A DNA stretch of 46,640 bases. Origin: Arcicella sp. GTDB lineage: Bacteria; Bacteroidota; Bacteroidia; Cytophagales; Spirosomataceae. Of the stretch, positions 24,537-33,326 are shown one piece after another. Each line of letters begins with the position of its first letter. Within the stretch, counting starts at the first letter, position 1. Under the pieces are notes generated by a model that did no database searches, was not told the DNA's origin, and saw only the letters and a program-made list of their open reading frames with translations. A program made the position numbers and the translations under genes. The DNA lies in assembly GCA_025354645.1 (NCBI GenBank), contig JANXML010000224.1, positions 1 to 46,640 of the forward strand, read 5' to 3'.

Positions 24537-24686
24537 TTAGACTCCTCTACGAATCAATGATAACAAAATTGACACTACTGCAAGCACCAAAAGAATGTGA
24601 ATTAGACCACCTGCACTATACGCAAATACGCCCAAAAGCCAACCAATAATTAAAATAACTGCGATAACATATAAAAGACTTCTCAT
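24537..24686 (-). CDS. Lmo0937/DUF5670 family small membrane protein
   Basis: A 49-residue protein from ATG at 24686 (MRSLLYVIAVILIIGWLLGV). The frame is open further upstream to 24830, but that extension (STKKYRNSPIFLFKISTDL...) has no family resemblance, whereas the 49-residue form is the usual length. It has two hydrophobic helices separated by FAYSAGGLIH, then a basic RRGV end. The LLYVIAVILIIGWLLG...GLIHILLVLAV pattern matches the DUF5670/lmo0937 family, tiny membrane proteins of unknown function often found in stress-gene neighbourhoods. It is divergent from the TspO-like gene. Confidence 0.8.
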   Translation of the reverse strand: MRSLLYVIAVILIIGWLLGVFAYSAGGLIHILLVLAVVSILLSLIRRGV

Positions 24687-24913
24687 GATTTTATTTGTTA
24701 TTAAGGTTTGAGATTTGTTTTGTATAGATTCCATTAAAAATGATGTACCAATCAAATCAGTAGAGATTTTGAATAAAAAAATTGGGGAATTGCGATACTT
24801 TTTTGTAGAAGTGTAGAAATAGAACCCCACAACTTATAAGTTCAAATGAGGACGTAGGTGGCATTAATGTTTATATTGTGTAGAATTAAATATCAACCAA
24901 AACAACTTATAAA

Positions 24914-25762
24914 ATGGAAACAATTCATAATCACGAGACAGTTATTGTTAATACTTCAAGAATCAAGACTTTGCAGGTCCTAAATTTCCTATTCTTCATC
25001 ATAATGGTTGGGATGAATACATTGGCAGTAGTTCTTCCTCTCAATGGAAAAACCACCAAAGAATTATCTGATAAATATCCTAACTTATTCGTTCCAGCGG
25101 GAATTACTTTTTCAATATGGAGTGTCATCTATTTGGCTTTACTTATTTTTTGTATTTATCAAGTACGTTCCCTTTTCAGTAAGAAAACAGAGCCGCATTT
25201 AGCGATGATTTTAAATGCAATTGGGTATTTATTTGTACTCAATGCAATCTTTAATGCACTTTGGATTGTGTCTTGGCATTATGAAATTCTTCCACTTTCT
25301 ATCCTAATTATGGTTGGGATTTTAGGTACTTTAATCCAAATTAATAAAAATTTGAGACCCGTTCAACCTTATTTGAGTGGAGGACTAAAAGTTGTAGTAA
25401 AGGCTTCATTCGGCTTATATATTGGCTGGATTTGTATTGCTACAATCGCTAACGCAACGGCATTGTTAGTGGCTTATGGCATTATGCCAACGGGTTTATC
25501 GGGGCAATCATGGGTGGGTATTATGATTTTGGTGGGTAGTTGTGTAGGATTCATTGCCACCATTAATGTCAGAAACGGCTTCGTTGGATTGGCAATTATT
25601 TGGGCTTTAATCGGAATAATTATTGCTCGAAATCAAGACATCATTTATTTTAAATATATAGTCTATTGTGCAGCATTCGGCATTTTAATGATGATTAGTG
25701 CCATGTTGATGGCTTCAACAATTCAGATGTTTACTCGCAGGAAAACGATTATTCAAGAATAA
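24914..25762 (+). CDS. TspO/MBR-related multi-pass membrane protein
   Basis: A 282-residue integral membrane protein with about eight hydrophobic segments. The region NLFVPAGITFSIWSVIYLAL resembles the conserved FxPPGxxFSxxWxxIYxL block of TspO/MBR (tryptophan-rich sensory) proteins, and ALWIVSWHYEILPLSILIMV fits the next helices. The protein is longer than classic TspO (about 160 residues); longer Bacteroidota members are annotated in the same family. TspO proteins bind porphyrins and cholesterol-like ligands and are linked to stress. It is the only plus-strand gene in this stretch, has its own promoter region and ends before a long inverted-repeat element and a bidirectional terminator. Confidence 0.75.
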   Translation: METIHNHETVIVNTSRIKTLQVLNFLFFIIMVGMNTLAVVLPLNGKTTKELSDKYPNLFVPAGITFSIWSVIYLALLIFCIYQVRSLFSKKTEPHLAMILNAIGYLFVLNAIFNALWIVSWHYEILPLSILIMVGILGTLIQINKNLRPVQPYLSGGLKVVVKASFGLYIGWICIATIANATALLVAYGIMPTGLSGQSWVGIMILVGSCVGFIATINVRNGFVGLAIIWALIGIIIARNQDIIYFKYIVYCAAFGILMMISAMLMASTIQMFTRRKTIIQE

Positions 25763-25782
25763 TTATTTGACTTTTATATTAA

Positions 25783-26006
25783 TAACTGATGTTACGCAAG
25801 TAAAAGCCTAAAAGGCTTAAATGTGAATAGCCGTAGGTGAAACCTACGGAAAATTAACGTTCTAACTATAACCCTGAAAGGGTTAAATAAATCATTATAA
25901 TAAGATATTTAACCCTTTCAGGGTTTATTTGTCCAATTACATTTTCCGTAGGTTTCACCTACGGCTATTCAAATTTAAGCCCATTGGGCTTACGTAACAT
26001 CAGTTA
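25783..26006. repeat. 224-bp nested inverted-repeat element
   Basis: The ends TAACTGATGTTACG (25783-25796) and CGTAACATCAGTTA (25993-26006) are exact inverted repeats. Inside, AAGCC...GGCTT, GTGAATAGCCGTAGGTGAAA and CCTACGG are mirrored by CCGTAGG, TTTCACCTACGGCTATTCA and AAGCCC...GGGCTT, and the centre carries a further pair, ACCCTGAAAGGGTTAAATA and its near-complement. Many arms are also local palindromes (CCGTAGG/CCTACGG). The whole could form a long cruciform. No coding frame. It lies between convergent genes and looks like a dispersed REP/MITE-type repeat. Confidence 0.8.
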
Positions 26007-26012
26007 ATAATT

Positions 26013-26061
26013 AAAACGCACTGATTAAAGAATTTGGCGGATTCTTTAATCAGTGCGTTTT
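26013..26061. terminator. Bidirectional terminator, perfect 21-bp stem
   Basis: AAAACGCACTGATTAAAGAA plus T (26013-26033) pairs exactly with its complement at 26041-26061 around the loop TTGGCGG. A-run on one side and T-run on the other make it usable in both directions, for the TspO-like gene (+) and the kinase ending at 26101 (-). Confidence 0.9.
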
Positions 26062-26100
26062 TATACTATTAATTAAATTGCGAAAGTTTATAAATTATGC

Positions 26101-27540
26101 TTAAATAGCCAATGGAAAAGTGATGGTAAAAGTGGTACATTTTCCTAATTCAGAATCTACTTCCACTCTTGCTTTATGAGATTGAATGATGTTGAGTGTT
26201 GCGGCTAATCCTAAACCAATTCCGTTGTTTTTTGACGTGAAATAAGGTTCAAACAATCGGCTGATATGTTCTTGACTAATCCCTATTCCATTATCTTTTA
26301 TCATCACAATGGCATTTTTACTGTTTGAAGTTGTATCAATGGTAAGAATCCCTTTTCCCTCTTGCATAGCCTCGACGGCATTAATGATAATATTAAGAAA
26401 GGCAATTGAAATTTTGGATTTATCTAAATCTAAAACAATATTTTCAGTTAAGTTTTTTACCAACGTAATTCCTTTGAGATTAATCCTATCAATGGCTAAT
26501 TCAATGGTACTTTCTAAAACCTCCTTCAAATCCAATCTACTAAATATAACTTCTGATGGGCGGGATGTATTTAATAATTCAGTAATTAAATCATTGATTC
26601 TCTGACTGTTTCTTCGAATAATATCTAAGAAAAATTTAGCATCTTCTTCTTCAAAATCCTCTCTCATTTGGTCCAGAGATAGATTTATGTTTGTCAGCGG
26701 GTTTCTGACTTCGTGAGCAAGTGTTCTTACTAAACGACCCGTTGCAGCCATTTTTTCATATAAAAGTGTGTCTCTTTCTTCCTTTTTCCGAGTAGTTATA
26801 TCTTGAACTATTCCCAGATAATAAGGATTTCCTTCCCCATCAATTTGCCGATTACAGTGAATTAAACATTGTTTTCGTTCTCCAAACTTTGTGGTTAGAA
26901 ACACTTCATAATTATTGATTTCCCCTTTACTTTCAAGCGTTGAGATTATATTTTCTTTGTCGGCTGACTTAACGAATGCAGAATAGATTTTGAGTTGATA
27001 AAGTTCTTTTTCATCATATCCCAATAGTTTAGCCGTTGAAGGAGTAAAGTAGCGAAAGGTTCCATCAAGTTGAGTTGCAAAGATGGCTTCTTTGGTTTTG
27101 TCGAAGATGTTTCGGTATTTTCTTTCACTTTCTCTGAGGGTGGCAAGCGTGTTTGCACGTTCGAGAGAATAGCGGATGCAGCGTTCTAATTTTTCGGAAT
27201 CTAATTCACTTTTTACTAAATAATCATACGCCCCCAACGTCATTGCTTCTCTGTCAATACGCTGATCGCCCTTACCAGTGAGCAAGATTACTGGGGCTTT
27301 TAATCCATGAGCTGCTCCGATTTTCAATAAATCGAGACCCGTTTTTGCTCCTAATAAAAAATCAAAGAAACACAAATCATAATTTTTATCTTTAATTTTT
27401 TCTAAGGCATTATCAAATGAAAAAGCCCAATCTATTTCAAAATTTTGCCCTTTTATATCCTTTAAATAATCACTTGTTAGATAAAAATCATCCTCATCAT
27501 CGTCAACTAACAGTAATTTTATCGTATAATCTTTAATCAT
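26101..27540 (-). CDS. Response-regulator/PAS/histidine-kinase hybrid protein
   Basis: A 479-residue soluble signalling protein with domains in the order REC-PAS-kinase. REC: acidic pocket Asp13-Asp15 (LVDDDEDD), phospho-acceptor Asp60 (CFFDFLLG), Thr88 and Lys110. PAS: about residues 141-250 (KYRNIFDKTKEAIFATQLDG). HisKA: phospho-acceptor His276 (LAHEVRNPLTNINLS). HATPase: N box with Asn387 (NIIINAVEAM), DNGIG (416-420) and GIGLGLA. No membrane helix, so cytoplasmic. It would receive phosphate on REC and control its own kinase, the reverse of the usual kinase-REC hybrid. It follows the other kinase gene on the minus strand with a 230-nt gap, in the block with the NtrC-type activator and sigma-54. 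Confidence 0.92.
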   Translation of the reverse strand: MIKDYTIKLLLVDDDEDDFYLTSDYLKDIKGQNFEIDWAFSFDNALEKIKDKNYDLCFFDFLLGAKTGLDLLKIGAAHGLKAPVILLTGKGDQRIDREAMTLGAYDYLVKSELDSEKLERCIRYSLERANTLATLRESERKYRNIFDKTKEAIFATQLDGTFRYFTPSTAKLLGYDEKELYQLKIYSAFVKSADKENIISTLESKGEINNYEVFLTTKFGERKQCLIHCNRQIDGEGNPYYLGIVQDITTRKKEERDTLLYEKMAATGRLVRTLAHEVRNPLTNINLSLDQMREDFEEEDAKFFLDIIRRNSQRINDLITELLNTSRPSEVIFSRLDLKEVLESTIELAIDRINLKGITLVKNLTENIVLDLDKSKISIAFLNIIINAVEAMQEGKGILTIDTTSNSKNAIVMIKDNGIGISQEHISRLFEPYFTSKNNGIGLGLAATLNIIQSHKARVEVDSELGKCTTFTITFPLAI

Positions 27541-27770
27541 TATTGTATGGCTTAGCTATGTGTTTTGCGGTATGTAGTTATCAATAAAGACTCGTCCAAA
27601 TAAGAATTAACCACCTGATTATTAATTAGAATTTTTATTCCTACTTATTGAAAATTAATTTTACTCACTATTTATATTTTCAATTAGTAACATCTCAATG
27701 AGCATTTTATAACAAAGAGGAAGAATTATCTAACCGACCACAAAATGCTTACTTGAACATTACCTATATT
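27541..27770. other. Intergenic gap between the two kinase genes
   Basis: AT-rich, with no coding frame and no strong hairpin seen. It must contain the promoter of the REC-PAS-kinase gene if that gene is not only read from upstream. Confidence 0.4.
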
Positions 27771-29795
27771 TTAATTATCAATTTCATTATCGGGCAAATA
27801 CACTGTGAAAACTGCACCTTTATCTAATTCACCTTTTGCAGTAATAAAACCCTGATGATTATCAACAATTTTTTTGCAAATGGCTAAGCCTAAACCCGTT
27901 CCTTCAAATTCAGACCTTCCGTGAAGCCGTTGAAAAATAAGAAATATTTTTTCGGCATATTCATTATCAAATCCAATGCCATTGTCTGTCACCGTGACTT
28001 TGTAATATTTGTTATTTTTAAATGGAAAGCCCAATAAACTCATCTCTTTTATATCAACCTCAGAGGCTTCAATAGCTATAACTGCTTTAACGTTAGGTCT
28101 AACAAATTTCAAAGCATTGCTAATCAAATTTTGAAATAATTGTTGCATCTGCGTTGGCAAAGCGTTCAACGTGGGCATAGACGACATCGTTATCTCAGCG
28201 TCAACATCTTGAATTTTCATCTCCAAGTCACTCAAAATACTTTCAATGGTTATTCCTAAATCAACTAATTCAAACGGTTCTTCTTTCGTAGATACTCTTG
28301 AATAAGACAATAAGTTTTCCATCAGTACTTTCATACGATTAGCTGCATCCAGCATCCTGGATAGATAAAATTGACCATCTGAACCCAACTGTTCGCCATA
28401 CTTATTGCTCAATCTATCACCAAAAGCCATAATTTTTCGTAAAGGCTCTTGCAAATCATGTGAAGCAATGTAAGCAAACTGTTCTAAGTCCTGATTTGAA
28501 CGATTTAATTCTTCAATTTTATGTTTTAAGTCTTGTTCATAAACTTTCATCTCAGTAATATCAACGGTGTTTCCAATAAATCTGATAGATTTATTTTTCT
28601 CATTTGTAGTAACCCAACCCTGCGTATGAACTATTCTTTGAATCCCGTCTAAATTAATTAATTTGTGTTCAAAAGAGTAAGGTTTTTTATTTTCGATTGA
28701 TTTTTGTATAATCTCATTTATTCTATCTACATCGTCCTCATGCACACGAGACAAATAAAATTCATAATCTATATTGGCAGGTAATTTTGAAATATCCTTG
28801 CCAGCAAAAAGCCTTTTTAAACCATCTGACCATTGAACAATATCCTTTTCAACATCCCATTCAAAACTTCCATAATTTATTAATGCCTCTGCTTCTTTAA
28901 ATAAATCCCTTACTCTTTCCAGTTCTTCATGAGCCTTTTTCAATTCTTCAATCTTGAATTCCAAAGAGTTTTTGAGTTCATTTAATTTAGTAATATCTTC
29001 CGATGTTCCCAACACCCTCACCACTTCACCACGGTCATTCAAAAAACATTTACCTTTTACGGAAAGCAATTTACGTTCACCTTTCTCATCAATTATTTCA
29101 TGTTCAAATTCATAAAATAATTTCTTATTCTTCAAAGCATCTCGTGAAATATCTATTATTCTTTGTCTGTCTTCTGAAATAATATGTTGAGTATAAACAC
29201 CATAAACCATTTTTGAATCTGGAAATTGTGTGGCATCATACCCAAAAATATCGTAAAGTCCATTAGACCAAATGACATAATCATTACCCACAGTCCATTC
29301 CCAACTGCCATAATTAAAAAGGTTTTCTGCTTCGTTGAGTTGTATTTGCTTATGCTTTTCACGGTCTTTACTGTCTGTTTCATCCGTAATATCTTCTGCA
29401 ATAACAATCACTTTTGAAGCATCTCCATTTTTATTTTTGATTAACAAAGTGCCTCTATTCCTTACAATATGCTTTTTGCCTTCTTTTGTTAATAAATCGA
29501 GCGTAAAGGAACGATGTTGTCCTTCATCGGCATCTTTGAAAAGTTTACTGATTGATTCAAAAAATGTCTGCCGATTTTCATAATTTTTTACTGGAAAAAA
29601 ATTTTTATCAAGTGACAAAACTTCTTCCTCAGTATAATGAGCCAGAACGCCAACTTTCTCATTGAGATAATTAATTTTTTGCCCTTCTAAATCAAGCAGA
29701 TACACAAAGTCAGGAATTGCTCTCAAAAAACTGTCGAATAAATCTGACTTGTTTTCTAAGCAAAATACTTTTAATAAATATTCGGGTAAATCCAT
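27771..29795 (-). CDS. Multi-PAS sensor histidine kinase
   Basis: A 674-residue kinase with no membrane helix. Three PAS-type domains occupy about residues 20-140 (FLRAIPDFVYLLDLEGQKIN), 157-270 (FNYGSWEWTVGNDYVIWSNG) and 303-415 (LINYGSFEWDVEKDIVQWSD); the second and third are clear internal repeats with linker coiled coils (SLEFKIEELKKAHEELERV). HisKA: His446 in FAYIASHDLQEPLRKIMAFG. HATPase: Asn560 (NLISNALKF), DNGIGF and GTGLGLA. The HDLQEPLRKI form is typical of bacteriophytochrome-like PAS kinases. It lies 44 nt downstream of the NtrC-type regulator on the same strand, so they are probably one transcript and a natural signalling pair. The sensed signal is unknown. Confidence 0.92.
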   Translation of the reverse strand: MDLPEYLLKVFCLENKSDLFDSFLRAIPDFVYLLDLEGQKINYLNEKVGVLAHYTEEEVLSLDKNFFPVKNYENRQTFFESISKLFKDADEGQHRSFTLDLLTKEGKKHIVRNRGTLLIKNKNGDASKVIVIAEDITDETDSKDREKHKQIQLNEAENLFNYGSWEWTVGNDYVIWSNGLYDIFGYDATQFPDSKMVYGVYTQHIISEDRQRIIDISRDALKNKKLFYEFEHEIIDEKGERKLLSVKGKCFLNDRGEVVRVLGTSEDITKLNELKNSLEFKIEELKKAHEELERVRDLFKEAEALINYGSFEWDVEKDIVQWSDGLKRLFAGKDISKLPANIDYEFYLSRVHEDDVDRINEIIQKSIENKKPYSFEHKLINLDGIQRIVHTQGWVTTNEKNKSIRFIGNTVDITEMKVYEQDLKHKIEELNRSNQDLEQFAYIASHDLQEPLRKIMAFGDRLSNKYGEQLGSDGQFYLSRMLDAANRMKVLMENLLSYSRVSTKEEPFELVDLGITIESILSDLEMKIQDVDAEITMSSMPTLNALPTQMQQLFQNLISNALKFVRPNVKAVIAIEASEVDIKEMSLLGFPFKNNKYYKVTVTDNGIGFDNEYAEKIFLIFQRLHGRSEFEGTGLGLAICKKIVDNHQGFITAKGELDKGAVFTVYLPDNEIDN

Positions 29796-29839
29796 CTTAA
29801 AAATTTGAACAGCAGTTATTATATCAAGAATATGCTTGG

Positions 29840-31321
29840 TTATAAATCAAAAATTCTCATTTTATTATACAACGTCTTTCGGTCAATTCCCAACATACGG
29901 GCAGCTTTACTTTTGTTGAAATTTACTTCTTTTAATATTTTCAAAATCATATCGTGTTCTGCCTCCACTGCTGCTGATTTTAAAGTCGGTTTTGTGGCGT
30001 TACCTGAAAAATCACTAACTGGAATCGTAGGAATTGAAACCACTGGATTAAACTGTTGCGGTGTAACTTGTAGTTGTTGAGTATATTGCGGCGAATCGTT
30101 AAATAATAGTTTCGAGTAATTAGAGATTTCAAAAGGGAGTGTTTTAGACTCAATAAAATCTCCATCGGTTAATAAAGTAGCCCTTTTTATCACATTTTTC
30201 ATCTCCCGCAGGTTTCCATACCAAGCATAGGTCATAAAATTTTCAATTACATCCGTAGAAAATCCTTTCACTTTTTTCCCTAATTCAGCATTTGTCTGAT
30301 CTAAGAAAAATTGAGCAAAAGTCATAATATCGTCCTTACGGTCACGCAGAGGTGGAACGTCAATACTAAATTCATTGAAACGGTGATATAAATCTTCTCT
30401 AAATTTTCCTTTTTTAGAGGTTTCAACAAGTTTTTCGTTAGAAGCAACTAAGATTCTTACGTCTAATGGTATTTCTTTTGTTCCTCCAATTCGTTTCATC
30501 GTACGTTCTTGCACAACTCGCAAAAGCAATACCTGAACTTCATAAGGAAGGTTTGCCACTTCATCCAAAAAAATCGTTCCACCATTTGCCATTTCAAAGT
30601 GTCCAATTTTCTGATTTAAGGCACCCGTAAAGGCTCCTTTTTCATGTCCGAAGAGTTCAGAACCCGCTAAATCTTTTGAAATTGCTCCACAATCCATTGC
30701 TACAAACGGCTGATTAGCCCTTTTTGAATGTAAATGAATCTCTTGTGCAACTGATTCTTTGCCTGAACCACTTTCCCCATAAATCAAAACGCTGTAATTG
30801 GTTGGAGCAACTAATTTAATTTGCTTCAATAAATAATTAGATTCCTCGCCTCCCCCAAAAATGTATTTTGGTGTTTTTGATGTTCTCTTTTTATTCTCTT
30901 GTGTATTTTCTTTCCCATTATTTCCCTCAACATTTTCTTGCATACTTCCTGCTTGAGTTTCATTACTTTCGAGGGCTTTTTTGATAGTTAAAAGTATTTC
31001 ATCTGGAAAAAGTGGTTTTGTGATATAATCGTAAGCCCCTAATTTCATCACATTAACGGCAATTTTAATATCCGAATACCCTGTAATGATTAAGACGGGA
31101 ATAAAAGGAAATTTCTCCTTAATTTTAGAAAGAATGGTTCCTCCATCCGTATCACCCAAGCGGAAATCAGTCATTACTAAATCTGGTCTGAACTCTTGAA
31201 GTAGGTTCAACCCAGAATTGCCATCATGGGCGATGGCAACTTCATAATTGTTCTTCGTCAGAAAACGTCGAAGCAATAAACATATATCGGTATCGTCATC
31301 AATTACTAATATTCTTTGCAT
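29840..31321 (-). CDS. NtrC-type sigma-54-dependent response regulator
   Basis: A 493-residue enhancer-binding activator. REC residues 1-120 with phospho-acceptor Asp52 (LVMTDFRLGDTDGG), Thr80 and Lys102. AAA+ domain residues about 153-395: Walker A GESGSGKE (182-189), GAFTGA loop at 229-234 that contacts sigma-54, Walker B TIFLDEVANL, and the arginine-finger region REDLYHRFNEF. A Gln/Pro-rich linker precedes the C-terminal Fis-type helix-turn-helix (residues 455-490, FNKSKAARMLGIDRKTLYNK). All residues for phosphorylation-controlled activation of sigma-54 promoters are present. It is next to rpoN (upstream) and a PAS kinase (downstream), so local sigma-54 control is plausible; target promoters were not identified. 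Confidence 0.95.
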   Translation of the reverse strand: MQRILVIDDDTDICLLLRRFLTKNNYEVAIAHDGNSGLNLLQEFRPDLVMTDFRLGDTDGGTILSKIKEKFPFIPVLIITGYSDIKIAVNVMKLGAYDYITKPLFPDEILLTIKKALESNETQAGSMQENVEGNNGKENTQENKKRTSKTPKYIFGGGEESNYLLKQIKLVAPTNYSVLIYGESGSGKESVAQEIHLHSKRANQPFVAMDCGAISKDLAGSELFGHEKGAFTGALNQKIGHFEMANGGTIFLDEVANLPYEVQVLLLRVVQERTMKRIGGTKEIPLDVRILVASNEKLVETSKKGKFREDLYHRFNEFSIDVPPLRDRKDDIMTFAQFFLDQTNAELGKKVKGFSTDVIENFMTYAWYGNLREMKNVIKRATLLTDGDFIESKTLPFEISNYSKLLFNDSPQYTQQLQVTPQQFNPVVSIPTIPVSDFSGNATKPTLKSAAVEAEHDMILKILKEVNFNKSKAARMLGIDRKTLYNKMRIFDL

Positions 31322-31342
31322 TTTCGGGTATTGGTTTATTTT

Positions 31343-31566
31343 ATGGCACGCAGATGACGCAGATGCCTATGGCAACGCAGATTTAAAAGGATTTTTTTAA
31401 CTTTATATAACAAGAAGATTAATTTTATAAAGTAATTTTTAACATTTAAATAACTGGTAATCAATATATTATCTAAAAAATTATGTTAACTTTCGGAAAA
31501 TTCTCTAATCAAAAAAATCCTCTTAAATCTGCGTTGGCGAAGCCATCTACGTAATCTGCGTTCCAT
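31343..31566. repeat. Inverted-repeat element between rpoN and the NtrC-type gene
   Basis: Two 56-nt arms, 31343-31398 (ATGGCACGCAGATGACGCAG...GGATTTTTTT) and 31511-31566, are reverse complements with 48 of 56 positions matching, around a 112-nt AT-rich loop; total 224 bp. The ACGCAGAT...ACGCAGAT wording is that of a dispersed repeat rather than coding sequence. It fills almost the whole gap between sigma-54 and its activator, so the activator's promoter must lie in it or the two genes are read through it. Confidence 0.75.
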
Positions 31567-31574
31567 TTATTATC

Positions 31575-33041
31575 CTACAAAACTCTTCGCATTTGGGCGG
31601 AGGGAATGCTCATGTTTTCTCTGTATTTTGCCACGGTTCTTCGGGCGATGTTGTATCCTTTTTTAGCTAACAAATCCATTAACTGGAAGTCATTCAAAGG
31701 ATTCAACTTGTTCTCTTGTGATACTAAATTGGCAATTGCTTGTTGAATTTCACGGTTTGAAACCTCCTCGCCAGAATCCACCTTAATACCTTCCGTGAAT
31801 AAGTCTTTCAAATTAATTGTTCCGAAAGGCGTTTGGGCGTATTTGCCACTCGTAACTCTTGAAATTGTTGAAATATCCATGCTAATTTGATCCGCTATGT
31901 CTTTCAAAATCATCGGTTTGAGATTACGAATATCACCAGTTGTAAAAAATTCTCTTTGGAATAATACAATTGCCTTCATATTTTTCAACATCGTAGTTTC
32001 TCTCTGTTGAATTGCTTCAATCAACCAATTGGCGGCACTCATTTTTGTGTTTATGTATTGATTAACTGCTTTGTTTTTCGTAGAATTGATGGTTTCAGCA
32101 AAATCTTTATTAATTTTTAAAGAGGGTGTTCTCCCATTATTTAAAGCAATATCAATCGACATATCCCCCGACAGGTTGGTTTCATATGTAATCACATAAT
32201 CAGGAATAATATTATCTTTTACCGCAATTGACGATGTTCCACCGTCCATAATTGGCTTGGCATTCAGTGCAGTGATTTGTGAAATGGCGTTTTTGAGTTC
32301 ATCGGAAGTGATATTACGCAAACGCATAATCTTTTCGTAATTTCTAACTGCCAATTCTTCAATATTATACGCAACAATATCAATCGCAAGCTCAACATCA
32401 GTACCTTGTTCTTTTTTCCGTTGCAATTGCATCATTAAACACTCTTGCAAATCAGCCGCTCCAATGCCAGCAGGTTCCATCATTCTCAAAACTTTCAAGA
32501 GATGTTCCACTTCTTCAATATCCACGAAAACGTTATTGGTAAAAGATACATCATCCGCAATAACATCAGCAGTGGTAGTCAAAAATCCATTATCGTTCAA
32601 GGAGTCAATAATATAATCCATCAACATCATTTGTCTTTCATTGAGGGGCAAATAATGAACTTGAGCTTTCAAATCAGTTCGCCAATCACTTTCTTGTATG
32701 ATTGGGGCAGAATATAAATCATCATCGGCACTATGATTATTGATATTAGTTTTATAGTCTGAACTATCATCGTGGGCATATTCATCCCAATCTGAATAGT
32801 CGTTATCTGGTGTTGTAACGGTTGTGTAATCTTCTCCCTCATTTGCTTCCACCTCATCAAAGTCATTCTCTGCGGTTTCATCTTTTGCCACGATTCCTTC
32901 CTCTAATAACGGATTTTCTTCCAACTCATTCTTAATCCGTTCTTCCAATTCGACCGTTGAAAGTTGCAAAAAATTAAGCATTTGGATTTGTAATGGCGTA
33001 ATTTTAAAAGTCTGTCTTTGGCTTTGTGATAAATTCATCAT
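31575..33041 (-). CDS. rpoN: RNA polymerase sigma-54 factor
   Basis: A 488-residue sigma-54. Region I is Gln/Leu rich (LQIQMLNFLQLSTVELEERI), followed by an acidic region II (residues about 50-120) and the core-binding region (LNERQMMLMDYIIDSLNDNG, LRMMEPAGIGAADLQECLM). The C-terminal part has the helix-turn-helix (ISMDISTISRVTSGKYAQTP) and the invariant RpoN box ARRTVAKYRE at residues 466-475, which reads the -24 element. Length is normal. It directs polymerase to -24/-12 promoters and requires an NtrC-type activator, here encoded immediately downstream. In this clade rpoN adjacent to such regulators suggests a dedicated regulatory unit. Confidence 0.97.
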   Translation of the reverse strand: MMNLSQSQRQTFKITPLQIQMLNFLQLSTVELEERIKNELEENPLLEEGIVAKDETAENDFDEVEANEGEDYTTVTTPDNDYSDWDEYAHDDSSDYKTNINNHSADDDLYSAPIIQESDWRTDLKAQVHYLPLNERQMMLMDYIIDSLNDNGFLTTTADVIADDVSFTNNVFVDIEEVEHLLKVLRMMEPAGIGAADLQECLMMQLQRKKEQGTDVELAIDIVAYNIEELAVRNYEKIMRLRNITSDELKNAISQITALNAKPIMDGGTSSIAVKDNIIPDYVITYETNLSGDMSIDIALNNGRTPSLKINKDFAETINSTKNKAVNQYINTKMSAANWLIEAIQQRETTMLKNMKAIVLFQREFFTTGDIRNLKPMILKDIADQISMDISTISRVTSGKYAQTPFGTINLKDLFTEGIKVDSGEEVSNREIQQAIANLVSQENKLNPLNDFQLMDLLAKKGYNIARRTVAKYRENMSIPSAQMRRVL

Positions 33042-33237
33042 GATTGGAATGGTTTTAGGGTACTTTTAGTCCTATTCAATTAACGAGCCTATCAAAGCAA
33101 TAAAAAGGTTGTTTATGAATTTTAATTTTTCATTTAATACAAGTATTTGTGAATCAAAGACTTATCTTTTAAAATAAATGTTAAATTTAACATCAACCAT
33201 AATAATCAATATTTTAATGGATTAACGAATATAGCAA

Positions 33238-33283
33238 AAAGTTCTACGAAATGGGCAAATAATTCCCCACTCCGTAGAACTTT
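33238..33283 (-). terminator. Terminator of the YtxH/holin gene run
   Basis: AAAGTTCTACG (33238-33248) pairs with CGTAGAACTTT (33273-33283), with an inner GGG/CCC pair in the loop. On the minus strand it is followed by TTTTTGC. It lies 44 nt after the stop at 33327 and upstream of rpoN. Confidence 0.75.
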
Positions 33284-33326
33284 ATATTTTAATGTTTCAT
33301 AAAGTTACATAGACATATTAAAAATA

